Source: Rhodovulum sulfidophilum
GTDB lineage: Bacteria; Pseudomonadota; Alphaproteobacteria; Rhodobacterales; Rhodobacteraceae
Assembly (NCBI GenBank): GCA_003241785.1
Contig: QFPW01000049.1
Span: 1 to 8,415 of the forward strand
Length of the DNA: 8,415 nt
Direction: 5' to 3'
This document shows, piece after piece, positions 1 to 7,474 of the stretch. Numbering within the stretch: the first letter of the stretch is position 1; each line of letters starts with the position of its first letter. The position numbers and the translations under genes are program-made. Below the pieces are notes generated by a model that made no database searches, was not told where the DNA came from, and worked only from the letters and a program-made list of their open reading frames with translations.

Positions 1-4
1 ACTT

Positions 5-99
5 CAACCAGCCCGCGCCAATCCCGGCGGCGGCGTAACCGAGGCGGAGATCCACTCAGCGGTAGCCGGAATTCTGTTCAGACAAACCAAGCCACCTCT
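5..99. repeat. Left copy of a perfect 95-bp inverted repeat at the window ends
   Basis: Positions 5-99 are the exact reverse complement of 8321-8415, with paired positions summing to 8420. Identity stops at 99/100 against 8320/8321. Outward, it could continue beyond position 5, because the partner copy runs off the window end at 8415. The repeat supplies the last codons and stop of the DUF4238-type fragment here. In the other copy it abuts a truncated serine recombinase. I do not recognise the 95 bp as a known insertion-sequence end. It has no obvious internal palindrome, and no reading frame through it is convincing on its own. Confidence 0.97.
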
Positions 100-304
100 C
101 TCCTTCTGGCACCTGCAGCGCCCGCTCCAGAGCGCCGTCGCGCCCATAGAAATATGGCTTCGCGCACTGTCCCTTCGCGGGTGCCGCTTCAATCGACCGC
201 TCGCGGGACATGTTGAATACGTTGATGACGGCACCATAACCATCCGCGCAGAAAGCGCGGAGGTAGCAACGGGGTACGAAATGCTGAGACTTGTTGGCTG
301 GCAT
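56..304 (-). pseudogene. DUF4238-type protein, N-terminal fragment (truncated)
   Basis: The ATG at 304-302 opens an 82-codon frame. Residues 4-18 (NKSQHFVPRCYLRAF) and 44-64 (KGQC, YFYG, then LERALQ) match the N-terminal pattern of the DUF4238 family (PF14022) as I know it: a QH[FY]VP..YLR.F opening followed by a C-x(3)-YFYG segment. The family's function is not established. Members are usually a few hundred residues, so only the first part is present. The 95-bp repeat begins at residue 69 (E69, position 100/99), and the remaining 13 codons and the stop come from the repeat, so the natural C-terminus is missing. No strong Shine-Dalgarno sequence precedes the ATG. The gene diverges from the large STAND gene. 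It is probably non-functional, though a short expressed peptide cannot be excluded. Confidence 0.72.
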
Positions 305-446
305 GGCGGTCGGATGATGGGTCCCTCAGGGCGACGACGCAACTTGTTGTGTCTGTCGGGGTGCAAGAGCAGCTTTGCCATTGCGCCTGAGGCGCGTCGT
401 GGCATTAAAGCACTGCGACTGCCCTAACGGTAGGATTTGCAAATAC
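305..446. promoter_or_regulatory. Divergent intergenic region between the DUF4238 fragment and the STAND gene
   Basis: This 142-bp gap must hold the promoter of the large plus-strand gene, and formerly that of the DUF4238 gene. I see no consensus sigma-70 pair; TTGCGC at 381-386 followed 16 bp later by CATTAA at 403-408 is the best and is weak. Two small inverted repeats are visible: GCGCC-TGA-GGCGC at 384-396, and ACGACGC at 334-340 matched by GCGTCGT at 394-400. They could be operator half-sites or chance in GC-rich DNA. The assignment as regulatory rests on position, not on a recognised motif. Confidence 0.3.
432..435 (+). promoter_or_regulatory. Candidate ribosome binding site (AGGA) of the STAND gene
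   Basis: AGGA lies 11 nt before the ATG at 447. It is a modest Shine-Dalgarno match, but it is the reason for preferring that ATG to the in-frame TTG at 375, where I find no comparable site. The 24 extra residues from the TTG start (two Cys, several Arg) do not look like part of the conserved fold. Confidence 0.45.
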
Positions 447-3400
447 ATGAGAAAAGAGCGAGCGAGCGGCCGCAAGGCATCAGGCCGAAAGCAAGCCACA
501 TCCACCGAACTGACTGGTGGCGCTGGCTTCACTTATGAAGACAAGGTGGTTGCCTATTATTTGGCGGCGCTGCTCCGTGGTGAAAGAGCCCTGCTTCAGG
601 ACGGCACCGTCCAGGCCGTTGCTGTCCAGCAGGCGGGGCACGGCCACCCGATGGATGACCTTGTGGTCGAATTCCAAGATGCTGCGGGACCGCGCCTGCT
701 GGGCCTTCAGGTAAAGTCATCGATTACTGTAAGTGGGGCCGCTACCAACTCAGATTTCCGCGATGTTCTTGACCGCGCTCTCGAGACACGCAAGACCCAC
801 GGCTTTCAAGCCGATCGGGATGCCTATGGTTACATCACTGAGAACGTGGCCGAGGCGGCGCATCGGTCGCTCAACCGTCTCATCGATTGGGCAAAGAGCA
901 GTCCCACTCCAGCGGACTTTGACCGGCGTTTTGCCGAAGGCGGAGCTGCCGCCGCTGCGGAACGCGCGCTGCGGGAGGAATTGGCGCCGCTTATCGGGGG
1001 TGATATTGCGCACGAATGGAATTTCTACAGCCGGTTTGTCGGTGCTCGCCTAAACGGACTCAACGAAACGGGTATCGTTTGGTCAGAGATTACAAACCGC
1101 CTACAAGAGTTGGTTGCCAACAATGAAGACGGGCAAGACGTCCTTCTCTTCGATCGCTTGTGTCGCATTGCGCGCGATGGCGCTGGCACGGCCCGGAAAT
1201 GGACGCGCGCAACATTGCTTGCGCAACTCCGGGGCGTTGTCAGACTGAAGGTCTCGGTGAACCTTCGCGACGACCTCGACTTGCTCGCCCAATTTTCCAA
1301 GGATGGTCTCAACGAAATTACCGACAGCATCGACGGCTTCGAGGTTGACCGCACTGCCTTTCAGCAGGCCGTATCGGAACGTCTTGCCGCTAGCCGCGTC
1401 GTAAATATCAGCGGGCTTCCAGGGTGCGGAAAGTCTGTCGTCCTCAAGCGGGTTGCGTTGGATGCTCAGAAACGCGGGCCGATCTTCTTTCTAAAGGCAG
1501 ATCGTCTGTCCGGCAAAAGTTGGACCGAGTTTGCTGCAGTATTGGGCCTCAAGCACCGTAAGCTCGACGAGCTTTTAGCGGAAATTGCCGCAACCGGAAC
1601 GGCCACCCTCTACATCGACGGCATTGACCGCATTAATCCCGACCAAAAGCGTATCGTCCTCGACATTCTCAATGCGATCGAGGCTAATGCTGCGCTCGGC
1701 AGCTGGCGCGTCGTGGCCACATCACGTGACCAGGGGCTTGAGACGTACCGCGCGTGGTTTCCGAAGACTTTCTACAGCGGCACGCCGATTGGTGATGTTC
1801 AAGTCAAGCCGTTCGACGACCATGAAGCCGAGGCGCTGGCCAAGGAGAAGCCCGGCCTGCGCCGCCTACTGATGGGCACTCCCTCGGTTCAGGCCATTGC
1901 CCGTCGTCCGTTCTTCGCGGCCGTTCTCGCGAGAAGCTTCAGCGATGGCACAACGGAACCGAAGACCGAAGTCGATCTCATCAACGCGTGGTGGGCACGT
2001 GCGGGACACGACGCCCCGGCGGAGGTCGTTCCGCAACGCCAACGCGCGCTACTCGATATTGCGGAAAAAGGCGTCGCAAACCTTGGTAAGAGCGTCCCGG
2101 CCCGAGTGCTTGCTCCGCCCTCATTCGAGCACATCGCCGCGTTGAAGGCCGACTTGGTCATACGGGGGAATAACGGCGACGCATCGTTTTCCTTCACGCA
2201 CGACATCTTCTTTGAGTGGACGTTCTTCCGCCTTCTTATTGACCTTGGTGATGCGTGGATCGATGGGCTGACAAAGGCTGGAGAGCCGCCGCTACTCGGC
2301 CGCGTCGTCGGCCTGTTAGCCCAGAGCTCGATCGCCGCGCCAGGCGAATGGTTGGCAGGATACGCCGCTCTCGATGGATCGACGCTCCGTCCTCAATGGC
2401 GGCGGGAGTGGCTGACGGCACCACCGTTTACGAGCGCGTTCGCAAACGGCCAGATCGAATTCACGGCGCTTGTAACGGCAAATGGCTATAAACTCCTCGA
2501 AAAGCTGTTGGTATGGTTCCAAGCCCAGCACACCATCCCAAGCCCGATTGTGATGGAGCAGGTTTCACCCGGGCAAGCGGGCCTCGACCGCGTTGGCCTC
2601 GCTGAACTGCTAAGCTGGCCTTCGGATTTCACGAGCTGGGGCCGCTTTATCGACTGGCTGTTGCCGCTCGCGCCGACGCTGCCAGTCAGGCTGTATCCAA
2701 GAGTGGTCGAAGTGTTTTCCGTTTGGCAGAACGCGCTTTCAGATTTTCGCACCGCTAGATCAAAGGCCATCGTCACCACTTGCGCGGATTGGTTGCTCGA
2801 CTTTGAAAAGGCAGCTTACCCAGAGAAGCGAACTTTCGAGCATGGCCGATGGGATGAGCTTGGCCGTGAAGCGCAAAAGCAATTCGCAACGGCGCTACGC
2901 ATCGTCATCGTGCGGGCTGCACGGGCGTTCCCCGAGGATGCCAACGCGCTGTTCGATCGAGCCGTCGCGAACAAGCATATGCGGCACGACGCTTATAGCG
3001 ACGTCATGGCGCTTGCATGGATGATGGCTGAGGTTTCGCCCGAGCGATTGGCGGCGGTCACCAAAGCAGAGTTACAGCAGGAGCTGCCGCAAGATCATCT
3101 CGACCGGGAGAAGCGTGAGCAACGGGAGCACGTAGAGTGGATCCGACGAATCCGCGAGAAGCCCGAAAGTGAGCGTAGCGAGAATGAGAAGCGCGCGATC
3201 GAACATCCGTACTTCCACATTCCGCATAGTTTTGACGGTTTGGGTCGCGAAGAAATTGGAATCGACCGACACAATAACTACTACTACCCGGTTTCACCGG
3301 CGCACGAGCCGTTCGCCAGCCTGTTCGGCAGGAAATCCGACGTCGCGTTGCAGCTGATACGTGATCTCGCCAATCACGCAACTACGGGATGGCGGCAGAT

Positions 3401-5816
3401 CGCCGGTATCACCCGCCGCCAGCATGGTACACCAATTCCCGTGACGATCGCGTTCCCTTGGGGGGAGCAGCAGTTCTGGGGCGATTGGCCAGCGTATAAC
3501 TGGCAGCTTGGCCAGCTTGGCCCGCAACCGCTGGAATGCGCGTTCCTAGCGATGAGCTACTGGGCTTTTCGTCAGATCGAGAATGGCCGGTCTGTTGATG
3601 AGGTGATCCAACTCATTGTTGATGGAAACGAGTCGATCGCAGCGGCCGGATTAGCGCTTCGGTTGGCGCTTGAAATATTTCATCTTTCAGATGTGACCCT
3701 GGCCCTGTGTACGTGCCAACGACTTTGGCCGTTTGACATTGCACGAGTGCGTCACGAGCCAATGCGAAACGTCGACCTGTTCGGGTTCGGTTTGATGAAC
3801 CAGCTAACAGGGGAAAAGAAAGCTGCGGAGGACTACCTCAACAAACGCTCGAGCCGCTCCCGTGATGTGAAGCAACTCGCCATGCGGTTCGCCGTCAACG
3901 GCGACGATGCGCTGACCGCCCGTTTCAAAGAAGCATTGGCACGATTTGCGACCGAGTTGCCCTACGAGCTCGAGGAACATCGCTCAAATTCAGCTGCAAC
4001 GGCTACGCTCAAGACGCAGGCCGAAGAGTACGCAGCGTTGGCGGTGGTGGAAAACTATCAGGGATATCGCACGCCCGACGAACAAGTTATGATCGCCTAT
4101 AAGCCGCCGCTCTCCGAGGAGACCGTCAAGCGCGGCGAAGCAGCGGTGATCTACCTGCAGCAAAGCAGCGTTCTGGCATGGGCGATGAAATCGCTCCGCG
4201 CCTTCGCGCCTGGCCCTGACAAAAAGCTCGCTGACGCTGTTGCGATGGCGCGCCCTCTCGACGATCCCCAACTCTTCCGAGTGAGGTTGAATGTCGAAGA
4301 TCACACGCCGCAAAGTACCGTCGCCGCTGTAGCCGCATGTGTCGTCTGCTTTGGCGACCCTACGTCAGATGACTACAAGTGGGCGATCGGTGTGTTGAAC
4401 CGGATCGATGCCATGGAGGAGCCGCCGAGCTCCTTCTACGGCTCCAAGATTTCGTGGCACCCCGTCCTTCAACTCATCTTCGCGCTGTTGCACCTGCGAC
4501 GCACAAACCCAACTGACATAGAGCCCGCACGACGCTTGGTGCGCCTAACGTCGCATAGGCATGAAGAAGCTGCCGAGTTCGCCCTCAAGGCGCTACTTGC
4601 GGACCCCGATCCCTGTGTGTCGTGGGTTGCCGCCCAACTCGCGCTGGAACAATCGCACGACTACCAACCAGTGATCATGAAGGATGGTAAGCGCGACAGC
4701 CGAGCCGCGAAGAAGGCCGCGAAAGGTGCCCTCGACCGGGCTCTTAAAAAGCTAAAGGCAAAGAAGTTTGAGCCTTTTCCCGCGCTGCCGGCTGCTTGGG
4801 TCAAAATGGCGTCAGGAGCGAATGATGATGATGACGATCTAGACGACGATGATCCGACCGCCAAGTGGGCGGAGCCTGATCCGGTGTTCGACGCGCAGCG
4901 TGCCGCGAAGTGCCTTGAGGATTTCCCCGTCGAAACGTGGTGTGCCTCCGACGAAGCGAGGCCGCATGTCCTTGCCTTGATCCGAAGCATCGTAAATTGG
5001 ACGGTGCTGCGAATGAACCCGCGTGGCGGGACACGTCGGAGGCGGGACCGTGACACCGACCTAATCGGTTGGAACGACGCGTTGGGTGACGTCCTGGCGC
5101 GGGCAGCGCCGTTTTTTGAACTATCACTCGTCAGGACGGAGTTCATCGGCCCGTTCGTTCAGAACCGCAGCGACAACGAACTCCATGTCGTCGCGGCATT
5201 CACGGATCGTGTGGTTACTCGGCACGTCTTGGATGCGGCCGTTATCCCGCCGGGGACCTTTGATTTGCTTGACCTCTGCGCCGAACACGTGATCGGCGAC
5301 AGCACATTTCGGCCGGGAGGTTATCGAGCTGGCGAGGTTTCCGGTCGGGAGATGCCGAAGATCATCGAGGCGCTTCTGATGGTGAATGTCGAGCGCGCGA
5401 TGGGCGCTGCCCGCTTTGTAAATGGCGACTGGTCCGAGATCGATCTCGTCATGCCCATGGTCGCGCGGTTGGTAAAGGCCACCGGATGGTCCGTATTCGT
5501 GATGTCGAAGTTTTTGTTGCTTTGCGAACGTGCGGGCACAGCGTACCCGCTCGATCCGTTCATCGAACAAGTGAGTTCCGTCCTCGCGAGCGTGGACAAC
5601 GCAAAGGGCGATTGGGTCGGAACCACTCTTCCCGCCCGAACCGCCACGATCGTGCAGAAGCTCGCCGACGCCAATTTCCCCCTCAGGCCAGACCAGGCGC
5701 AGGGTCTCTTACGGATTCTCGATGCGTTGATCGACCTCGGCGATCGTCGAAGTGCCGCGCTTGAGCAGACCGAAGCTTTCAAAGGCGTTCAGGCTAAGGA
5801 GTCCACTGGATTATGA
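447..5816 (+). CDS. Large STAND NTPase with N-terminal PD-(D/E)XK nuclease-like domain (Avs-like, candidate antiphage protein)
   Basis: 1789 residues from the ATG. Residues 24-28 (GGAGF) open a segment resembling the Cap4/DUF4297 or Mrr-like dsDNA nuclease fold. Its likely catalytic set is D70/D71 in MDDLVVEF and Q88-x-K90 in LQVKSS, the D...QxK form of PD-(D/E)XK. The NTPase core follows: Walker A GLPGCGKS at 323-330, Walker B LYIDGID at 388-394, and a VATSR strand ending at R427, as in STAND/NACHT proteins. A helical region ends in FTHD at 583-586, typical of the winged-helix end of a STAND module. The remaining ~1,200 residues are mostly helical-looking, with a charged stretch at about 888-922, a Lys-rich stretch at about 1412-1440 and an Asp run at 1460-1469; I recognise no named domain there. 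Length and order match Avs antiviral proteins, whose C-terminus senses phage proteins and triggers DNA cleavage. The frame is intact and no partner gene is adjacent. The nuclease-STAND assignment is fairly firm. The antiphage role is inferred, and no Avs type can be assigned. No signal peptide is apparent, so cytoplasmic. Confidence 0.88.
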   Translation: MRKERASGRKASGRKQATSTELTGGAGFTYEDKVVAYYLAALLRGERALLQDGTVQAVAVQQAGHGHPMDDLVVEFQDAAGPRLLGLQVKSSITVSGAATNSDFRDVLDRALETRKTHGFQADRDAYGYITENVAEAAHRSLNRLIDWAKSSPTPADFDRRFAEGGAAAAAERALREELAPLIGGDIAHEWNFYSRFVGARLNGLNETGIVWSEITNRLQELVANNEDGQDVLLFDRLCRIARDGAGTARKWTRATLLAQLRGVVRLKVSVNLRDDLDLLAQFSKDGLNEITDSIDGFEVDRTAFQQAVSERLAASRVVNISGLPGCGKSVVLKRVALDAQKRGPIFFLKADRLSGKSWTEFAAVLGLKHRKLDELLAEIAATGTATLYIDGIDRINPDQKRIVLDILNAIEANAALGSWRVVATSRDQGLETYRAWFPKTFYSGTPIGDVQVKPFDDHEAEALAKEKPGLRRLLMGTPSVQAIARRPFFAAVLARSFSDGTTEPKTEVDLINAWWARAGHDAPAEVVPQRQRALLDIAEKGVANLGKSVPARVLAPPSFEHIAALKADLVIRGNNGDASFSFTHDIFFEWTFFRLLIDLGDAWIDGLTKAGEPPLLGRVVGLLAQSSIAAPGEWLAGYAALDGSTLRPQWRREWLTAPPFTSAFANGQIEFTALVTANGYKLLEKLLVWFQAQHTIPSPIVMEQVSPGQAGLDRVGLAELLSWPSDFTSWGRFIDWLLPLAPTLPVRLYPRVVEVFSVWQNALSDFRTARSKAIVTTCADWLLDFEKAAYPEKRTFEHGRWDELGREAQKQFATALRIVIVRAARAFPEDANALFDRAVANKHMRHDAYSDVMALAWMMAEVSPERLAAVTKAELQQELPQDHLDREKREQREHVEWIRRIREKPESERSENEKRAIEHPYFHIPHSFDGLGREEIGIDRHNNYYYPVSPAHEPFASLFGRKSDVALQLIRDLANHATTGWRQIAGITRRQHGTPIPVTIAFPWGEQQFWGDWPAYNWQLGQLGPQPLECAFLAMSYWAFRQIENGRSVDEVIQLIVDGNESIAAAGLALRLALEIFHLSDVTLALCTCQRLWPFDIARVRHEPMRNVDLFGFGLMNQLTGEKKAAEDYLNKRSSRSRDVKQLAMRFAVNGDDALTARFKEALARFATELPYELEEHRSNSAATATLKTQAEEYAALAVVENYQGYRTPDEQVMIAYKPPLSEETVKRGEAAVIYLQQSSVLAWAMKSLRAFAPGPDKKLADAVAMARPLDDPQLFRVRLNVEDHTPQSTVAAVAACVVCFGDPTSDDYKWAIGVLNRIDAMEEPPSSFYGSKISWHPVLQLIFALLHLRRTNPTDIEPARRLVRLTSHRHEEAAEFALKALLADPDPCVSWVAAQLALEQSHDYQPVIMKDGKRDSRAAKKAAKGALDRALKKLKAKKFEPFPALPAAWVKMASGANDDDDDLDDDDPTAKWAEPDPVFDAQRAAKCLEDFPVETWCASDEARPHVLALIRSIVNWTVLRMNPRGGTRRRRDRDTDLIGWNDALGDVLARAAPFFELSLVRTEFIGPFVQNRSDNELHVVAAFTDRVVTRHVLDAAVIPPGTFDLLDLCAEHVIGDSTFRPGGYRAGEVSGREMPKIIEALLMVNVERAMGAARFVNGDWSEIDLVMPMVARLVKATGWSVFVMSKFLLLCERAGTAYPLDPFIEQVSSVLASVDNAKGDWVGTTLPARTATIVQKLADANFPLRPDQAQGLLRILDALIDLGDRRSAALEQTEAFKGVQAKESTGL

Positions 5817-5902
5817 GCGGCCAAGACGCTATGGGCGCCCGAAGCGGTTGTTCCGGGTCCTCGTCCGCTTTGAGGTGAAGGTAAAGCTTGCCTGAACGCC
5901 CG
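5817..5902. other. Short non-coding remnant between the STAND gene and the IS
   Basis: These 86 bp were joined directly to 7265 onward before the IS inserted. An ATG at 5813-5815 overlaps the STAND stop (ATGA) and opens a 21-codon frame ending at 5876-5878, too short to call a gene. No clear terminator is present: AAGCGG at 5842-5847 could pair with CCGCTT at 5865-5870, but the loop is long and no T-run follows. Confidence 0.4.
5895..5902. repeat. Left 8-bp target-site duplication of the IS (AACGCCCG)
   Basis: AACGCCCG directly precedes the left IS end and is repeated exactly at 7257-7264 just after the right end. Eight base pairs is a normal duplication length for IS256-family elements. The identical copies indicate a simple, undisturbed insertion. 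Confidence 0.9.
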
Positions 5903-5925
5903 GGGAGTGTCAGGGGCTCTGTGTA
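5903..5925. repeat. Left terminal inverted repeat of the IS256-family element
   Basis: This end starts GGGAGTGTC and runs to CTCTGTGTA. It pairs with the reverse complement of 7234-7256 with five mismatches. The matching blocks are AGTGTC near the tip and TCTGTGTA further in. It lies past the 3' end of the transposase gene, which stops at 5961. Confidence 0.88.
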
Positions 5926-5960
5926 TCGGGCGGCCGGTCCGGATCCCTTGGTGACCGCGT

Positions 5961-7190
5961 TCAACCCTGGATGGGCTTGAAGCGATCCTCGAACATGATG
6001 GCGAACTGGTTCACCGCTGTCAGCCACCCTCGAACGGTTCGGCTGGTTTTTTCGTGGCCCCGGATCGCGAGGTAAATCAGCTTCTCGGCGGCATCCTCCG
6101 AGGGAAACGAGCCCCTGGTCTTGATCGCCTTCCGGATGATTCGATTGAGACTTTCAATCGCATTTGTTGTGTAGATCACCCGGCGGATCTCGGGGCCAAA
6201 GGCAAAGAACGGGATCACTTCCTGCCAGGCCCTGCGCCAGGCCTGGGCGATCGACGGATACTGCCGCCCCCAGTCCGCGTCGAAGGCCTCGAGCGCGTCC
6301 CAGGCCGCCTCGGCCGTCTCCGCGACATAGACCTCGCGCAGTTTGGCCGCGACCGCCTTGCGGTCCTTCCACGAGCAGAAATTCAGCGAGTGGCGGACCA
6401 GATGAACGACGCAGGTTTGGACCATGGTCTGCGGAAAGGCGGCGGTGATCGCCTCGGGGAAGCCCTTCAACCCGTCCACGACCGCGATCAGGATGTCCTG
6501 GACCCCTCGGTTGCGCAGCTCGGTCATCACCGAGAGCCAGAACTTGGCGCCCTCGTTCTCAGCGATCCATAGCCCGAGAACCTCGCGCTCGCCTTCGCCG
6601 GTGATGCCCAAAGCCAGGTAGACCGCCTTGTTCTTTACGATCCGGCTGTCCTTGTCGCGGATCTTCACGCGCAGCGCGTCGAAGATCACCACCGGGTAGA
6701 CCGCGTCCAAGGCCCGCGAGCGCCACTCCTTCACCTCGTCGAGCACGGCGTCGGTCACGCGGCTGATCAGGTCCGGGGAGACCTCCAGCCCGTAAAGCTC
6801 CTCGAGATGCCCGCGGATGTCGCGCACGCTCATGCCACGCGCGTACATCGCGATGATCTTCTCATCCAAGCCGTCGATCCGGGTCTGACCCTTGCCGATC
6901 AGCCGGGGCTCGAAGCTGCCCTCCCGGTCGCGGGGGACCTCGAGCTCGAAGGCCCCGTCCTCGCTCTTCACCGTCTTGCGGCTCACGCCGTTCCGGCGGT
7001 TCGTCTGCACCGGCGGCGCCACATCGCCGTGCTCGTAGCCGAGATGCTCGGTCAGCTCCGCGCCCAGCATCCGCTGCATCAGCGCCTTCCGCAGATCCTT
7101 CATCAGGCCGCCGTTGGCCATCAGATCATCAGGCCGCTCGCAGCCCCTCAGCAGCTCGTCCAGTATCGCGTCGTCGATCTTCTTCGCCAT
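5961..7190 (-). CDS. IS256-family (mutator-type) DDE transposase
   Basis: 409 residues, the usual length for this family. The catalytic triad is visible as D171 (in IFDALRVKI), D239 (in AVVDGLKGF) and E346 (in TTNAIESLNR). The family's C-x2-H motif is present at C260/H263 between the second Asp and the Glu. The N-terminal 110 residues carry the usual LMQRMLGAELTEHLGYE region and a helix-turn-helix-like part (ARGMSVRDIRGHLEELYG, about 117-134). The ATG at 7190-7188 follows AAGGA (7202-7206) by 11 nt. The protein binds the IS ends and catalyses transposition through a circular intermediate, as known for the family. No frameshift or missing key residue is seen, so it should be active. Expression probably starts from the short leader between 7191 and the right IS end. 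Confidence 0.97.
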   Translation of the reverse strand: MAKKIDDAILDELLRGCERPDDLMANGGLMKDLRKALMQRMLGAELTEHLGYEHGDVAPPVQTNRRNGVSRKTVKSEDGAFELEVPRDREGSFEPRLIGKGQTRIDGLDEKIIAMYARGMSVRDIRGHLEELYGLEVSPDLISRVTDAVLDEVKEWRSRALDAVYPVVIFDALRVKIRDKDSRIVKNKAVYLALGITGEGEREVLGLWIAENEGAKFWLSVMTELRNRGVQDILIAVVDGLKGFPEAITAAFPQTMVQTCVVHLVRHSLNFCSWKDRKAVAAKLREVYVAETAEAAWDALEAFDADWGRQYPSIAQAWRRAWQEVIPFFAFGPEIRRVIYTTNAIESLNRIIRKAIKTRGSFPSEDAAEKLIYLAIRGHEKTSRTVRGWLTAVNQFAIMFEDRFKPIQG

Positions 7191-7233
7191 GGTCCACGCT
7201 GTCCTTTCCTCTCAGCATGGACCGGCAAACCCG

Positions 7234-7256
7234 TACACAGAAGACCGGACACTCTC
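7234..7256. repeat. Right terminal inverted repeat of the IS256-family element
   Basis: Read on the minus strand it begins GAGAGTGTCCGG and ends TCTGTGTA, pairing with 5903-5925 at 18 of 23 positions. It lies 43 bp upstream of the transposase start, so any transposase promoter lies in or next to it. Confidence 0.88.
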
Positions 7257-7264
7257 AACGCCCG
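7257..7264. repeat. Right 8-bp target-site duplication of the IS (AACGCCCG)
   Basis: Exact copy of 5895-5902, immediately outside the right IS end. Removing 5903-7264 restores the pre-insertion sequence. Confidence 0.9.
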
Positions 7265-7474
7265 CGATGGAGGCGCGAAGCCGCCATGTCGATTCATCGT
7301 CTGGAATGACCGCTATCCGTGATTCACGCCTCAAAACTTGCCGTTCCGGAGTGTCCGACATTACAGACATTCCGCTCGACCCAAGCGGGTGTCGGCTCTC
7401 AGGTTTTCAGTACTGCCAGCCGCAGGCTAGTTTCCCGCGCACAGCCTCCGTTGCCACTACGGAGTGCGACACCT
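7265..7474. other. Gene-free stretch between the IS and the recombinase remnant
   Basis: I find no convincing gene on either strand. Frames through it are short, and the longest open stretch on the plus strand only continues antisense to the transposase leader. Two details stand out: GGAGTGTCCG at 7348-7357 resembles the tip of the adjacent IS ends, and on the minus strand AATGTC is repeated three bases apart just before it. It may be what remains of the DNA downstream of the recombinase gene, or of an older element. Confidence 0.4.

Larger units (their letters stand above)
5903..7256 (-). mobile_element. Complete IS256-family insertion sequence, 1354 bp
   Basis: The element is delimited by imperfect inverted ends (5903-5925 and 7234-7256, 18 of 23 matching) and an exact 8-bp direct repeat outside them. 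It holds a single full-length transposase gene on the minus strand. Its length, single open frame and duplication size all fit IS256. Because the transposase is intact and the target duplication is unmutated, the insertion looks recent and possibly still active. It sits 86 bp downstream of the STAND stop codon and does not disrupt an identifiable gene. Confidence 0.93.

Noticed and set aside
375..446. TTG start at 375 adding 24 residues to the STAND protein
   Set aside because: No ribosome binding site precedes it, the added residues look random, and the ATG at 447 has AGGA at a usable distance.
4661..5146. 161-codon minus-strand frame inside the STAND gene
   Set aside because: Ser/Arg-rich shadow of the plus-strand coding sequence, with no motif.
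5842..5870. Possible transcription terminator after the STAND gene
   Set aside because: The stem is only 6 bp with a 17-nt loop and no following T-run.
6054..6572. Long plus-strand frames opposite the transposase, including 6807-7322
   Set aside because: They are antisense to a certain IS256 transposase, have Arg/Pro/Gly-rich compositions typical of GC-rich shadow frames, and match no family I know.
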